In this document: positions 34,332-43,900 of the stretch, piece after piece
Layout of the letters: each line of letters opens with the position of its first letter
Numbering within the stretch: position 1 is the stretch's first letter
From: Phytophthora colocasiae
Lineage: Eukaryota > Oomycota > Peronosporomycetes > Peronosporales > Peronosporaceae
Assembly (NCBI GenBank): GCA_018806915.1
Contig: JAGKQI010000088.1
Location: 682,001 to 746,000, forward strand
Reading direction: 5' to 3'
Length of the DNA: 64,000 nucleotides
Notes under the pieces: generated by a model
Databases searched by the model: none
What the model was told of the DNA's origin: nothing
The model's input: only the letters and a program-made list of their open reading frames with translations
Program-made: the position numbers and the translations under genes

Positions 34332-35314
34332 CCAACATCAATTCCAGTTTTTGCTATTTGCACCAGCAGATCTAGGTGCGGATATCCCTTGAGGACTAGC
34401 TGCAGACGCTCGGGATCAATGGCTTTGTTTGGTCGACTGTCCCGTAAACTCTCACCACGCCAAAATTCGGTGGCTTCCGCTACACTCATTTTGTTGGTTC
34501 GGATGATTTCGGTTAACGACTTGCACGCGAGTTCATCGATCGAGTAAGCTGCTGATGCGGATTTTACCAAGGCGCGTTTGAAACCTCGCTGTCGCTGTGA
34601 GGCTGATATCCGACATTCCTCGAGTAATAACTCTTCTTCAAGAGCTTGTTGGATCTTGTTTGCCGAATGTCGTGAGAGTCCGACAAATTTACCGCTGTCA
34701 TAACGTGATGTACCTGATCTGCAACGACCCGCATGGCTCGCATCAGACGCCATATCCGGCATCGAACCCGGTTGGCGCTGATGGAGGAAGGCCCTAGTGT
34801 TGCACTTACATACATCCTTGAGTCCGACAAATTGACCGCTGTCATAACGTGATGTACCTGATCTGCAACGACCCGCATGGCTCGCATCAGACGCCATATC
34901 CGGCATCGAACCCGGTTGGCGCTGATGGAGGAAGGCCCTAGTGTTGCACTTACATACATCCTTGAGTCCGACAAATTGACCGCTGTCATAACGTGTTGTA
35001 CCTGATCTGCAACGACCCGCATGGCTCGCATCAGACGCCAGATCCGGCATCGAACCCGGTAGGCGCTGATGGAGGAAGGCCCTAGTGTTGCACTTACGTA
35101 CATCATTGTTACATTTGTCGAGAACGACACTGGGACGCTCGCAGTCCGCATGGCCCGTAGTTTGAACATTATCTGTCGTCGAAACCTCGACGACAGAATC
35201 ATTCAACATGGGGGAGACCCTTAGAACGTCCGTTTTCGTTGTTAAGAACTTTCCCAGTTGATTTAAGGTAGAAGAACGGCGAGGACCACGATCAGTGATT
35301 GAATTTCCAAGCAC
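34214..35314 (-). CDS. Retrotransposon Pol N-terminal region with 48-residue repeats
   Basis: A 366-codon frame ahead of the RT. Its middle has three copies of a 48-residue unit (CKCNTRAFLHQR, PGSMPD, ASDASHAGRCRSG, RYDSG(Q/K)FVGL). The C-terminal third (HLDLLVQIAKTGIDVGWRDG) matches the segment that precedes RT in DIRS-like polyproteins, so this and the RT frame are probably one protein broken at about 34318 in a CCC run. The repeat unit has regular Cys and His but no known finger pattern was recognised. Confidence 0.7.
   Translation of the reverse strand: MLGNSITDRGPRRSSTLNQLGKFLTTKTDVLRVSPMLNDSVVEVSTTDNVQTTGHADCERPSVVLDKCNNDVRKCNTRAFLHQRLPGSMPDLASDASHAGRCRSGTTRYDSGQFVGLKDVCKCNTRAFLHQRQPGSMPDMASDASHAGRCRSGTSRYDSGQFVGLKDVCKCNTRAFLHQRQPGSMPDMASDASHAGRCRSGTSRYDSGKFVGLSRHSANKIQQALEEELLLEECRISASQRQRGFKRALVKSASAAYSIDELACKSLTEIIRTNKMSVAEATEFWRGESLRDSRPNKAIDPERLQLVLKGYPHLDLLVQIAKTGIDVGWRDGPVPSARRRRIMVHVDGICVPLRKAFVMDKIRVSI
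34673..35104. repeat. 144-bp tandem repeat, three copies
   Basis: Three 144-bp units (34673, 34817 and 34961 starts) with a few substitutions, in phase with the minus-strand coding frame (48 codons). The second and third copies are the most alike. Confidence 0.9.
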
Positions 35315-35512
35315 CTTCGCGGTTGGTACGTGTGACTTCGTCCATGTCGTACTAAAACGGATGTCTGGTCCTTGGTGGTCGACGACTCGACCCGAGTTGA
35401 TGCGGACACAATCTTCATTGTTGCTAGGAATGGTATGATGCTTACATTCTTGATCATGTCTCGCGGTTGTTTGTTTTGCAGGTAAACACGCGCCCGACCC
35501 ACCTGTAAGTAG

Positions 35513-37561
35513 TCATAATTGGTTGTGCTCGGATTTCAGCCCTCCAAAACGCTTCCTAATCTCTGCTTTGACGACCTCGGGTAACGCTTTCGGGACAAAA
35601 TGACCACGATCGCTGGGACAGCAACCGTCTTCGTCCTCCTGACATCCAGCTTTCGAAAGGAACCTCATGCACAATGTCCGAGATTCGTTAGTGGCTGGGT
35701 CTATGTAGACTGGGAGGCGCTTGAGCACATTCTTTGGCATTCTCCCATGTCGGTTGCTATTGTCACGGATTGGCTGTGCTGGTTGCCTCGTAGTAGAGCG
35801 CTTGCCTTCTGTCCGGTAGGATGCAGCTATCGGTCTGCTTTGTTTCAGTGCATCCACCTGGCGGTGAAGTTTGACGAACATGAGATCTCGCAGCAACCGA
35901 TCTTCTGATGAGCACCGAAGCTGTACTTGGGTAACGTCGCTGTCAGATAATACAGCTTCTCGAAAATCTTCCGGTACATCATTTATCCAGTAGACAACCG
36001 AAGGAAGCTCAGTCTCGTCCCAAGACACTCGCATAAGTGTTTCCTCCGTGAATCGTAGAATAGCCTCTGTAAGACCTATCAGTTCACTGCAGCAGTATTC
36101 TCGGGCATACACCAGGAAAATTCTGATTGAGTCTACAACGTCTTCGATGCTCGTAGCTGGGGTAGCTTTAGCAAATTCCGCTGTAGCGGATAAGTTATCA
36201 AAGTTGGAGCCTCCGCCCTGTAGCCATGCCACCCGTTCCTCCGACGAGAGTTTCGCGAAATGCCGAATTGAGAGACCTTTAGACCCGAAGCGAATATCGA
36301 AAGCTCTAGTGCAGATTCCTGGCAGTGCTTTGAACTTTACAGCATCGGACCGGACCAAACCAGAAATAAATACATGCGGGGTCTTACCTCTATGCTTCTC
36401 CGATGTAACCTGCTCATGGACATACTGTTGATCTGGTTGCGGTGTGAATGAGTATTTCGACGCGTGTTCGGGCTTTCTGCGACCTGAAGGTGGGTTTCCC
36501 GCTACTGCTATGGCTTGTTTCGAAGTTCTGCTTGCCGTGACCCCCGTTTGGGTATTGTTTCTCCGAATATCTAAGAATCTTTCCAGCAGATCCGGATCAT
36601 CTCCGAGCTTTTCAACTATCAATGCGTCTGTATCGAGGGCAGATCGAGGAGAAACGCGACGACGTTGCTGTTGTTCCACTTGTACTCCAACATATCTTTC
36701 TGTACCGAGATAACTAGCATCTCTTTGGCGCTTGGAACCTGGTCGAGGATCCGATAATGGTGCTACAGTGTCTTCTACGTCTTGAGGGCGCGAATCATCG
36801 TCGAGAAACGGATCAAATAGTTCCAAACCCTCCTCTGGTCCTGGGATGTCAGCCGTAATATCTTGGTTCGAATGGCCAATGGGCACAATGCAGAACGACG
36901 GACCTACATGGTCTGGCACTGGTCGGCGGCCACCATCTACGAAATACGTGAAATCGACTGCATGTTGAAGTGGGAATTGTACCGTCTTACCGGTACTAGG
37001 TTCAACCCATTCACACGGTTGATCGGGCGCAGGGAAGCTGTCCTCGGTAATTAATCCTTCGAACATCTCTGCAACATCGTTCGTTGCGACCCCGTTGTTA
37101 CGTCCGAGTACACGGTCTAAGAGTGTATTCTGTACATGTTCGATGTCAGACCAGCTCCATTCGTCGCGACTGAATTTAACGCGTTCCAAAAGTAAGGCCA
37201 CCACAGGTGGTACAAGTGATAGACAGTCCAATGTAGTAGTTGAACGGTCACCCGCCGAGCTGACTGTAGCAAGCTCGTCTTCCACCGCGATGACTTGTCC
37301 ATAGTGAACCTGTCGGCCCACCTCGATGGAAACTGGCCGACGCAGGTACGATAATTGTTCTGCAGTGTTTACTTCTCTAGCCGTCACCACGCTTGCCAGT
37401 GCAATGTCCCGCGAGATAGCTCCCTCACCTCCTTCTAGACTCGCAAATGTCACTTCGTTTTGTGCAACCTGAGTGACCCGAGCGTAAAACGGATGCTCAA
37501 ACTGCGCTCCGGCTTCTTCAGGGAGTAGATGCAAATACGAGCGCGATGTGAGGCGAACCAT
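35513..37561 (-). CDS. Retrotransposon Gag-like protein
   Basis: An intact 682-codon frame at the 5' end of the element, starting 40 nt inside the A1 repeat. The C-terminus carries a zinc-finger-like cluster (TLCMRFLSKAGC, then DEDGCC..DRGH) expected of a nucleocapsid in this class. The central part has a capsid-like helical region (about 400-560). The N-terminal 100 residues are not recognised. Assigned by position, length and the terminal Cys/His cluster rather than by strong motif. Confidence 0.7.
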   Translation of the reverse strand: MVRLTSRSYLHLLPEEAGAQFEHPFYARVTQVAQNEVTFASLEGGEGAISRDIALASVVTAREVNTAEQLSYLRRPVSIEVGRQVHYGQVIAVEDELATVSSAGDRSTTTLDCLSLVPPVVALLLERVKFSRDEWSWSDIEHVQNTLLDRVLGRNNGVATNDVAEMFEGLITEDSFPAPDQPCEWVEPSTGKTVQFPLQHAVDFTYFVDGGRRPVPDHVGPSFCIVPIGHSNQDITADIPGPEEGLELFDPFLDDDSRPQDVEDTVAPLSDPRPGSKRQRDASYLGTERYVGVQVEQQQRRRVSPRSALDTDALIVEKLGDDPDLLERFLDIRRNNTQTGVTASRTSKQAIAVAGNPPSGRRKPEHASKYSFTPQPDQQYVHEQVTSEKHRGKTPHVFISGLVRSDAVKFKALPGICTRAFDIRFGSKGLSIRHFAKLSSEERVAWLQGGGSNFDNLSATAEFAKATPATSIEDVVDSIRIFLVYAREYCCSELIGLTEAILRFTEETLMRVSWDETELPSVVYWINDVPEDFREAVLSDSDVTQVQLRCSSEDRLLRDLMFVKLHRQVDALKQSRPIAASYRTEGKRSTTRQPAQPIRDNSNRHGRMPKNVLKRLPVYIDPATNESRTLCMRFLSKAGCQEDEDGCCPSDRGHFVPKALPEVVKAEIRKRFGGLKSEHNQL

Positions 37562-37600
37562 TCTGGAATGCTTAGAAGCAATGCGATAGGAAGAAAAGAC

Positions 37601-37743
37601 TTAAACACGAGTGAGAAAATCTGAAACTAACGCTACAGCAGCTTCTACAGACTCGGGAGACCTCTCGTGAAGGCTCCAGCGTTGGTTTCATCTCCGCTCC
37701 TTGACTCAAAAGCTATTTTCACATTCCACCGTGAAAATCCCCA
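37601..37743 (-). repeat. Split direct repeat A1 (143 bp)
   Basis: 5' terminus of the retrotransposon in its own orientation; identical to A2 at 31459-31601. Host coding sequence resumes at 37744. Confidence 0.92.
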
Positions 37744-37942
37744 CTTCTTCATGCAGTAGCCAGTGTGTTTGTCCGAGTTCTGGCAGAACGATTGCGCCTC
37801 ACACTTGACGGCCTTGTCTTCCCACATGCACCGTTCGCCGGGCTTGGCCAACTCCGTCTCGATGTGAATGCGAAGATGAGAGGCGTCGACTGCGTGGAAC
37901 GCCACGGTCAGGAATGCAAGCGAGGAAAAACGAGAGCTTCAT
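37744..37942 (-). pseudogene. 5' half of a cysteine-rich secreted-protein gene, interrupted by retrotransposon
   Basis: The ATG at 37942 begins a typical signal peptide (MKLSFFLA). One extra T a few codons later shifts the frame; the following frame reads AFHAVDASHLRIHIETELAK and then a Cys-rich segment (CMWEDKAVKC, SFCQNSDKHTGYCMKK). The retrotransposon starts immediately after the last Lys codon. The remainder of the gene is at 31229-31357. The protein resembles small secreted cysteine-rich oomycete proteins, but no named family is assigned. Two independent lesions (indel and insertion) make it a pseudogene here. Confidence 0.75.
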
Positions 37943-38394
37943 GATGGTCTTGCTTGGGTTTCAAAGGTGAGATTCGCGAATGAGCAGGTCATCGGCGGCA
38001 AAGCAAATCTTGCATCAGCGGTCTCTATGACTCTTTGGCCAAGATCGCGTTGAGTATCTTCGTGTTTAAAGAGTCGCAAAGGCATAATGGTTGGTGCACG
38101 GGTGAAGCTTCTTAGTAGAGGGATCCTCTTCGTGATTCTTCATAGGAAACCCCTAAAGATCGCGAAGATATCTTCAAGTTGAAGTGGTATGTCAATTTGG
38201 TGTATTTGCAAATGTAACCAAACACACAGCTAACATGTACTACGTAGTCGTCACTTTGATACACAGGCCACCAATTCTCTGTCTATTCAGTATGATCGTT
38301 TTGGATCGTCATCGGTTGTCTTCCTGTCAGATGGGAGTGAAAAGGATGTCGACTGTTGAATCCGGTTGTTAGAGCACTATATCATTCTGTTCAC
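37943..38394. other. Intergenic
   Basis: Upstream region of the interrupted secreted-protein gene and left flank of the rearranged pectinesterase. Nothing recognised. Confidence 0.5.
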
Positions 38395-38817
38395 TTACCC
38401 ACACGAGTTGTATCCACCACTTAAGCCACGTACAGCAGTCGTATAAGCTGAGCTAGACGAACAACACCACACGATCAAAACTATCCGCTGGGTGATCGTC
38501 ACTTGATTGTCAGCGTACTCCAACGTGTTGCACGTGTAACCTTGCATCACCAATGGGCCACTTAGCGCCGGGATCAGCACTTGCTCCTTGTATGTGCCCG
38601 GACGGATGAAGATGGTTTGCTTCGACGTCTTCGTGGTGCTCAACTTGGCCACACCAGCCGACACGGTCTTAACGCTTCCAGAATATTTGCCCGTAGCATC
38701 AACGACAATGGCCCCCGAGGCAGGAGAAGTCCGGGCGTAAGTGCCGCTACATGAGGCGTCGACTACAATTGCAGCTAAGGCAACCAGTGCCAGTAGAGGA
38801 AGAAGGAAAGTGCGCAT
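38395..38817 (-). pseudogene. Pectinesterase 5' fragment, inverted
   Basis: The ATG at 38817 starts a signal peptide (MRTFLLPLLALVALAA). It continues into the pectinesterase N-terminal beta-helix region (GAIVVDATGKYSG, QTIFIRPGTYKEQVLIP, YADNQVTITQ). Homology stops at 38488; the remaining 30 codons are unrelated flanking DNA. The rest of the enzyme lies on the opposite strand from 38876, so the 5' portion has been inverted in place. Pectinesterase removes methyl esters from plant cell-wall pectin. Confidence 0.85.
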
Positions 38818-38875
38818 TGTCCAGTGAAAAGACAAATGGAGGAAATCTGCAGACTAGCGAAAACCTGGACAGGAG

Positions 38876-39560
38876 GACCTGTCCTCCAGCGTCACCAGCA
38901 ACAAAAACGACCTCATCAGCACGCTGCGTCTTAAATCCAGTGCTGGTGTCAGGATTTACAACGTCAACATCGCCAACACGGCTGGAAACGTCGGGCAGGC
39001 GGTCGCAGCGTACGTTGATGCCTCGAATCACGGCTTCTACGCCTGCAACTTCACCGGGTATCAAGACACACTGTGCGCCAATAAGGGCAACCAGCTCTAT
39101 GCTCGATCGTACATCAGTGGCGCCATTGATTTCGTCTTCGGACTTCAAGCAAAGGCGTGGTTCGAGTCCTGGGACATCAAATCTGTCGGAAGTGGCTGTA
39201 TCACCGCCAATGGCAACTCGGCCAGTACTGTCACCTCGTGAGTATGTCTTCAACAAGGCTACAGTGTCGGGCTCTGGTAGCGGCACGGCTTATCTGGGTC
39301 GTCCGTGGCGTCCGTACGCTCACGTCGTGTTCCAGAACAGTAACCTCGGTAAAGTCATCAACTCGGCAGGTTGGGAAAAGTGGGACAGCTCCACTAGCAC
39401 GGCCAACGTGTACTTTAAAGAGTACAATAACAGCGGCACCGGGGCGTCAACCAGTAAGAGAGTTTCGTTTAGTGGACAGCTGAAAACACCAGTGACGATC
39501 ACGGACATTCTCGGCTCGAGTTACAAGTCGCAGTGGTACGTTGATGCCGATTTTCTTTGA
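38876..39560 (+). pseudogene. Pectinesterase 3' fragment, with one frameshift
   Basis: The frame starts without its own start codon, directly after the point where the inverted 5' fragment ends (DLSSSVTSNKNDL). It carries the catalytic core: GYQDTLCANKGNQLYARSYI and SGAIDFVFG (the two Asp residues of the family), then YLGRPWRPYAHVVFQN with the Arg. A stop and frame change at about 39238-39242 separates the last third. With the inversion and the frameshift, no functional enzyme is expected. Confidence 0.85.
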
Positions 39561-39753
39561 GTGTTCCCCAAATGTGTAGTTGTCACATTCGTAACCTTCG
39601 GTGGCGATAAAGTTCCCGTGTTCTATCTCCATTTTCCAATTCTTGTGTGGGTCATCTTCTTTAAAAAGGGACAACCATGTGGACCCCATAAAACGTAGCC
39701 ATGTCACGAAACGACGTGAAGCAAACAGCAACTCGTCCACATTAACAACAAAG

Positions 39754-40598
39754 ATGATTCCTCCGCAAAGTTCCCTCGTGAAATACAACAACCCGATCCT
39801 TGTGAGTTCCAGCAAGGACAAGGCACTTCTCAAGGGAAAGAAATCTGCCAAATTTGGGAATCAGACTTCCAATGGAGACGCAAACGGGTCTGGAACTCCA
39901 CCGGCGTCCAAGCCGACGGTTTTCACGGGCAGCAACACTCAGAGCGGCAACCCGACGGAAGATATCCTGAACTCGATCTTGCCTCCAAAAGAGTGGACAG
40001 AGGACGGACAACTATGGGTGCAGTACGTCTCCAGTACTCCAGCAACGAGACTGGACGTCGTGAACCTGCAGGAACAACTGGACCTGAAACTCCAACAGCG
40101 ACAAGCGAGAGAGACGGGGATCTGTCCTGTACGAGAAGAGCTCTATGCGCAGTGTTTCGGTACGTCGAGATGCTGTAGGTTGAGTGCTGAGTCTGGGTCT
40201 CTAACGGGTTTTGTATAGACGAATTGATCCGGCAGATCACGATCAACTGCTCCGAGCGAGGACTTCTGCTGCTTCGTGTACGGGATGAGGCTCGGATGAC
40301 GATCGCAGCCTACCAGACGCTGTACGAGTCGAGCATTTCATTTGGAATGCGCAAGGCTCTGATGGCTGAGCAGAAGAAAATGGAAGCGGAGCAGCAAATC
40401 CGCACACTTGAAGGCGAGCTACGGGACCTCACAGCGCAGACGGAAGAGCTCAGTACGAGGTGCGAAGCTGTGGCTCGCCGGGAGGAAGACAAAAAAGCTC
40501 AGGATGAGAAGAAACACCAGGAAGAGGTCGAATTACTGCGCAAGAACAACGACCAGCTTAAAGCGAGTCTCGAGAGTATGCTGGCAGCTCCAAAGTAG
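39754..40598 (+). CDS. DNALI1: Axonemal dynein light intermediate chain (DNALI1/p28 type)
   Basis: Two exons, 39754-40159 and 40219-40598, joined over a 59-bp GT-AG intron (donor GTACGT, acceptor TATAG), give a 261-residue protein close to the usual length of this family. Motifs include PPKEWTEDGQLWVQYVSS, REELYAQCFDELIRQIT across the splice site, ERGLLLLRVRDE and TIAAYQTLYESS. A C-terminal coiled coil follows (about 170-255). The subunit binds inner-arm dynein heavy chains in flagella and should be expressed for zoospores. The start was chosen at MIPPQSS; an upstream in-frame ATG at 39601 adds an unconserved leader. The 3' end almost meets the PPR gene (convergent, 6 bp apart). Confidence 0.92.
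40160..40218 (+). other. Intron in DNALI1-type gene (59 bp)
   Basis: GTACGT donor and TATAG acceptor. Removing it joins TTCG to AC and gives ...QCFDELIRQ, the conserved family sequence. Confidence 0.9.
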
Positions 40599-40604
40599 AG
40601 TTTT

Positions 40605-43600
40605 TTAAGCACGAATCAATGACGACAGCATTCCGAGTTGGGATCTCCATGCTTCTGCTTCTCCAAACTCCCTCACGAGATCTTCGTACTCTTTGAGGGT
40701 GATTCCCTGACTGTTTCTCTGCATGGCGTTGATAATTCTAGTCGCCAGTTCATGTCGTTGCAGGTTCATGGCGATATTCAAAGCCGTCGAGAAATGCCAG
40801 TCACGTAGACGTGAATCTTCTTCTAGAACAGTCTCAAAGACTTTCAGCGCTTGGTCATAATCCTCCCGTCTGCAAAACGCCCCGAACGCCGCCAAACGGG
40901 CGAAGGGTTTCGGAGATACACCTTGTTCTTTGAAGTAGTGCAGCATTTCCTCACATGCATCATTGTCGTTGTACTGAGCCACAGTCGTAAGGAGATTTGT
41001 CGCGATATTAACCGTTAGGCTCGGGCCATCAGCCTTCTGTACGTCATCAAACACTTCCAGAGCGAGTGATAGATCCGTTGGTAGGAGCTCACTTAACCCT
41101 CCGCCTTGACGCTGTGGGCTTGCTCGTTGTGGTAGCAGCAAATACGAGGGAAGATGTTCATCAACGGCCAAGCCACGCAGCCACAACTGCTTGCGAAAAT
41201 GCCAGTACGTCCTACGATCGGGAAGCTCAAGAGCAAGCTCAAGTATTCTACACCAGTCTGGCAGCGGGATTTTCCAGTTGTTCAGCATCATCTCTTCGCA
41301 CACTTGCAGGGCTTCATCAGCATCCCCGCGCATCTTCACGTAGTATTCAATAAGATCACGATAGCAAGGAACGCTCTTGTTCTGCAGGAGCTTCGAGTGA
41401 GTCCTTAGTAGTCGCCTCGCCTTATAGGTTGAGCCACTTCGAATATGTGCCATCACAACACTTCTGCAAGTAAATGGGCTCCACTTCACGCGATGCCTTG
41501 TCATGTCATCTGCAAGCGCAAGTAGTTCGTCCCATCGATCAGACTGCAGATATGCCTCCAAAGCTGCATTGCACGCGTATCCAGTCCATTTGGCTGGGTG
41601 GCTGTCGAATAACTTGAGCCCACGGGCTATAAGGTCTTCATCGCCACTTTTCACGTGTGCCATCAACACAGAACCCAAAGTGGAGCCACTGAGCTCCTGC
41701 CACAAACCTTTAGGCACGTCTTGGAGCAAACCCAGGACATCTCTCCACTTACCATCCCTTCCGCAGGCAGCTAGAACTCTTCCGTAGACCTCAGCCGGGA
41801 TCTCCATGTCTTTACTCAGCATCACTTCAAAAGCATCCAGCGCCAGGTCGGAATTCGAGGTTTGATCAGCAAAACTTACAAGTGCGCGGAGAGAAAACTC
41901 GGAGATAGGTACACCGCTCCTACGTGCATCATTCAGCATCCCATGTACATCCTTTCCTCTTGGTGTGAAGTCTTCAGTTCCAGCTCCTCCCACTGCCAAC
42001 AAACGCTGGAAAATGAGACTAAGTGTTTCTTGTCGGTTCAATCGAGTAGCAGCGTTGATTGCGAACGCATACACCCATGGCCTCAGCTCACAGTTCTCAG
42101 TATTCCTGTATAAAATCTCAAATGCCTGTAGTGCCTGGTCAAGATCCGTGGCTTTAGGCTGCGTGGTGCCTGTGGACGCTTTACCCAGCAATCGATAAGC
42201 AGCTAATACAGCTCCAGCCTTTGGTTGCACGCCTCGCTTCTCAAAGAAATCTAACATCTCCACGCAATCGCCAACGTATTTGTGCTTCGCCATAGTGGTC
42301 AAAAGTGTGGAGGCGATGTTTCTCGTCAGCACATCACCTTCTTTAATACGGTTAAAACGTTCCCGTGCCAGGGAGACTTCTAAGGCTGGGATTCGTCTTC
42401 CTGCTGCTTCATCTTCACTTGCTGCCACCTCTTCAATTTCATTTGGCAACGAGGCCTTCCGTTCTGCTTGTCCAGCCAAAACCAATTGTGGAGGAAGCTT
42501 AGCTTCTAGAGACTTATCACGGAGCTGCAACTGCTTACGGAACTGCCAATACATCTTCTGGTCCGGAAGTTTGAGTGAAAACTGCAGTACTTGACACCAA
42601 TCTGACAATTCCAGCTGTACATCGCTCTGCAGCATCTTCATATACAGTTGGCAGACTTCCTGAGGATCCCCATGCGTTGCCCTCATCAATTCTCGGTAAC
42701 AACCCGCACCACAGTCTTCCATTCTCTTTCCTTCAGTCATTAGCATCTGCTTCGCCTTGTCAGCTGAATCATCCTCAATGTACGCTCGTGTGACCAGCTT
42801 GTACGTAGCCTTATCCCACTTGATCTTCTCTTCCTTCATCTCCTCTGCAAGAGCGAAGAACTCCTCAAGCCGCTTTGTCTTCAGCAAAGCTTCCAATGCC
42901 GCATTACACATCACAGTACTCCAGCTCCGCTTATCGTACGCTGCGAAAACCTCCAATCCCCGTTGCAACAAGTTCTGCTTCACGTACGCTCGAACCACCA
43001 AACCGCGCGTGTTGCGGTACAACTTGAACGTCTTTGGCATCTCTTCATAAACCTTCACCAGCTCTTCCCAGTTCTCCTTCTTCCCACACGCTTCTAACAC
43101 AGACGGATAGACAGTCGTCACGTCTCCATCTCCATTCTTCACGAGCTTCAGTACTTCCAACGCCAGCTCCACGTCCCCTTCCCGATCTGCATAGATGGAG
43201 ATTGAATTGATGGCGAACTCATCCAGTGCTTCTCCACTCTTCACCAGCTCCATCAACCCTTCTCCACTCTGCAGAACGACATTCTTGGCCAGTAATTGAC
43301 AGATTCTCGTGACATTTTCCTGTCGGTTGAGCTTCTTGGCCGCAACGAGCGCTCGTCCGACCATCCACGGCTTCAACTCGACGTCTTTGCTCTTCGTTAA
43401 ACCTTCAAAGAGCTCCAGAGACTGCAAGAAGGCGTTTTCATTGCTCAGCGTTCGGAATGCCGCCACACAGGCCGAGACTTCCGGTGTCAAGTGCTGTTCT
43501 TGACAATATTGAAGCAATCCAACGCAGTCTTCCACCCGTTTCTGCTTGGCGAAGGACAGGAGCAAAGTAGATGCTTCGTCGTCCGTTAAGTCAACGTCTT

Positions 43601-43841
43601 GGAGGTCCTGCGCCACGAGTCTGGCGACGTAAGAGGCATCAGATAGAGATGTTTTAAGACGTGTTAATAGGGACTCGTTGGCGTCATTTTGCTGCGAAAA
43701 ACAACGCACAGAAGCTGAGAATTGGATGGAAGGTCTATGTAGAGAAGGTAATGAGATGCAGCGCGTCTGGCGGGGCAGACAACGCAGCCGCGAGCGCCGC
43801 AAGAGCCCTCGGACCGACAGCATCAGAGTGATTGTCGCCAA
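40605..43841 (-). CDS. PPR-like mitochondrial RNA-binding protein (1078 aa)
   Basis: A single 1078-codon exon. The N-terminus is rich in Arg, Ser and Leu without acids (LLRRSRLRCLPRQTRC), a mitochondrial targeting profile. The rest is helical repeats of the PPR type: antiparallel helix pairs such as YRNTRGLVVRAYVKQNLLQR and TYKLVTRAYIEDD. The protein shows three internally similar modules, each with a conserved (L)(R/K)PW or LRDW ... LNRQE-like block, at about residues 155, 595 and 1030. It is likely to act in organellar RNA processing or translation. Start 43841 or the in-frame ATG six codons later are equally possible. It is convergent with the DNALI1-type gene. Confidence 0.85.
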   Translation of the reverse strand: MATITLMLSVRGLLRRSRLRCLPRQTRCISLPSLHRPSIQFSASVRCFSQQNDANESLLTRLKTSLSDASYVARLVAQDLQDVDLTDDEASTLLLSFAKQKRVEDCVGLLQYCQEQHLTPEVSACVAAFRTLSNENAFLQSLELFEGLTKSKDVELKPWMVGRALVAAKKLNRQENVTRICQLLAKNVVLQSGEGLMELVKSGEALDEFAINSISIYADREGDVELALEVLKLVKNGDGDVTTVYPSVLEACGKKENWEELVKVYEEMPKTFKLYRNTRGLVVRAYVKQNLLQRGLEVFAAYDKRSWSTVMCNAALEALLKTKRLEEFFALAEEMKEEKIKWDKATYKLVTRAYIEDDSADKAKQMLMTEGKRMEDCGAGCYRELMRATHGDPQEVCQLYMKMLQSDVQLELSDWCQVLQFSLKLPDQKMYWQFRKQLQLRDKSLEAKLPPQLVLAGQAERKASLPNEIEEVAASEDEAAGRRIPALEVSLARERFNRIKEGDVLTRNIASTLLTTMAKHKYVGDCVEMLDFFEKRGVQPKAGAVLAAYRLLGKASTGTTQPKATDLDQALQAFEILYRNTENCELRPWVYAFAINAATRLNRQETLSLIFQRLLAVGGAGTEDFTPRGKDVHGMLNDARRSGVPISEFSLRALVSFADQTSNSDLALDAFEVMLSKDMEIPAEVYGRVLAACGRDGKWRDVLGLLQDVPKGLWQELSGSTLGSVLMAHVKSGDEDLIARGLKLFDSHPAKWTGYACNAALEAYLQSDRWDELLALADDMTRHRVKWSPFTCRSVVMAHIRSGSTYKARRLLRTHSKLLQNKSVPCYRDLIEYYVKMRGDADEALQVCEEMMLNNWKIPLPDWCRILELALELPDRRTYWHFRKQLWLRGLAVDEHLPSYLLLPQRASPQRQGGGLSELLPTDLSLALEVFDDVQKADGPSLTVNIATNLLTTVAQYNDNDACEEMLHYFKEQGVSPKPFARLAAFGAFCRREDYDQALKVFETVLEEDSRLRDWHFSTALNIAMNLQRHELATRIINAMQRNSQGITLKEYEDLVREFGEAEAWRSQLGMLSSLIRA

Positions 43842-43900
43842 TCAGTTTAGAATCAAGAAAATTTCAGATTTGAAACGATACAACTTTAGGAGATTGTAGA

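Larger units (their letters stand above)
31358..37743 (-). mobile_element. Tyrosine-recombinase retrotransposon (Ngaro/PAT/DIRS group) with split direct repeats
   Basis: A 6386-bp element read on the minus strand. It has a Gag-like ORF (37561-35513), a Pol region with RT/RNase H (35314-32259), and a tyrosine recombinase (32775-31661). Ends are split direct repeats in the order A1 (37743-37601), coding region, B1 (31698-31602), A2 (31601-31459), B2 (31454-31358). A copies are 143 bp and B copies are 97 bp; each pair looks identical. This A1-ORFs-B1-A2-B2 layout is the PAT/Ngaro arrangement and not the inverted terminal repeats of classic DIRS. No target-site duplication is visible at the junctions with the interrupted host gene, as expected for recombinase-mediated insertion. 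Confidence 0.9.

Noticed and set aside
35811..36713. Plus-strand frames across the Gag-like ORF
   Set aside because: Shadows of the intact 682-codon minus-strand frame.
31358..37743. LTR retrotransposon
   Set aside because: No long terminal direct repeats at both ends, no aspartic protease or DDE integrase; a tyrosine recombinase and split repeats are present.
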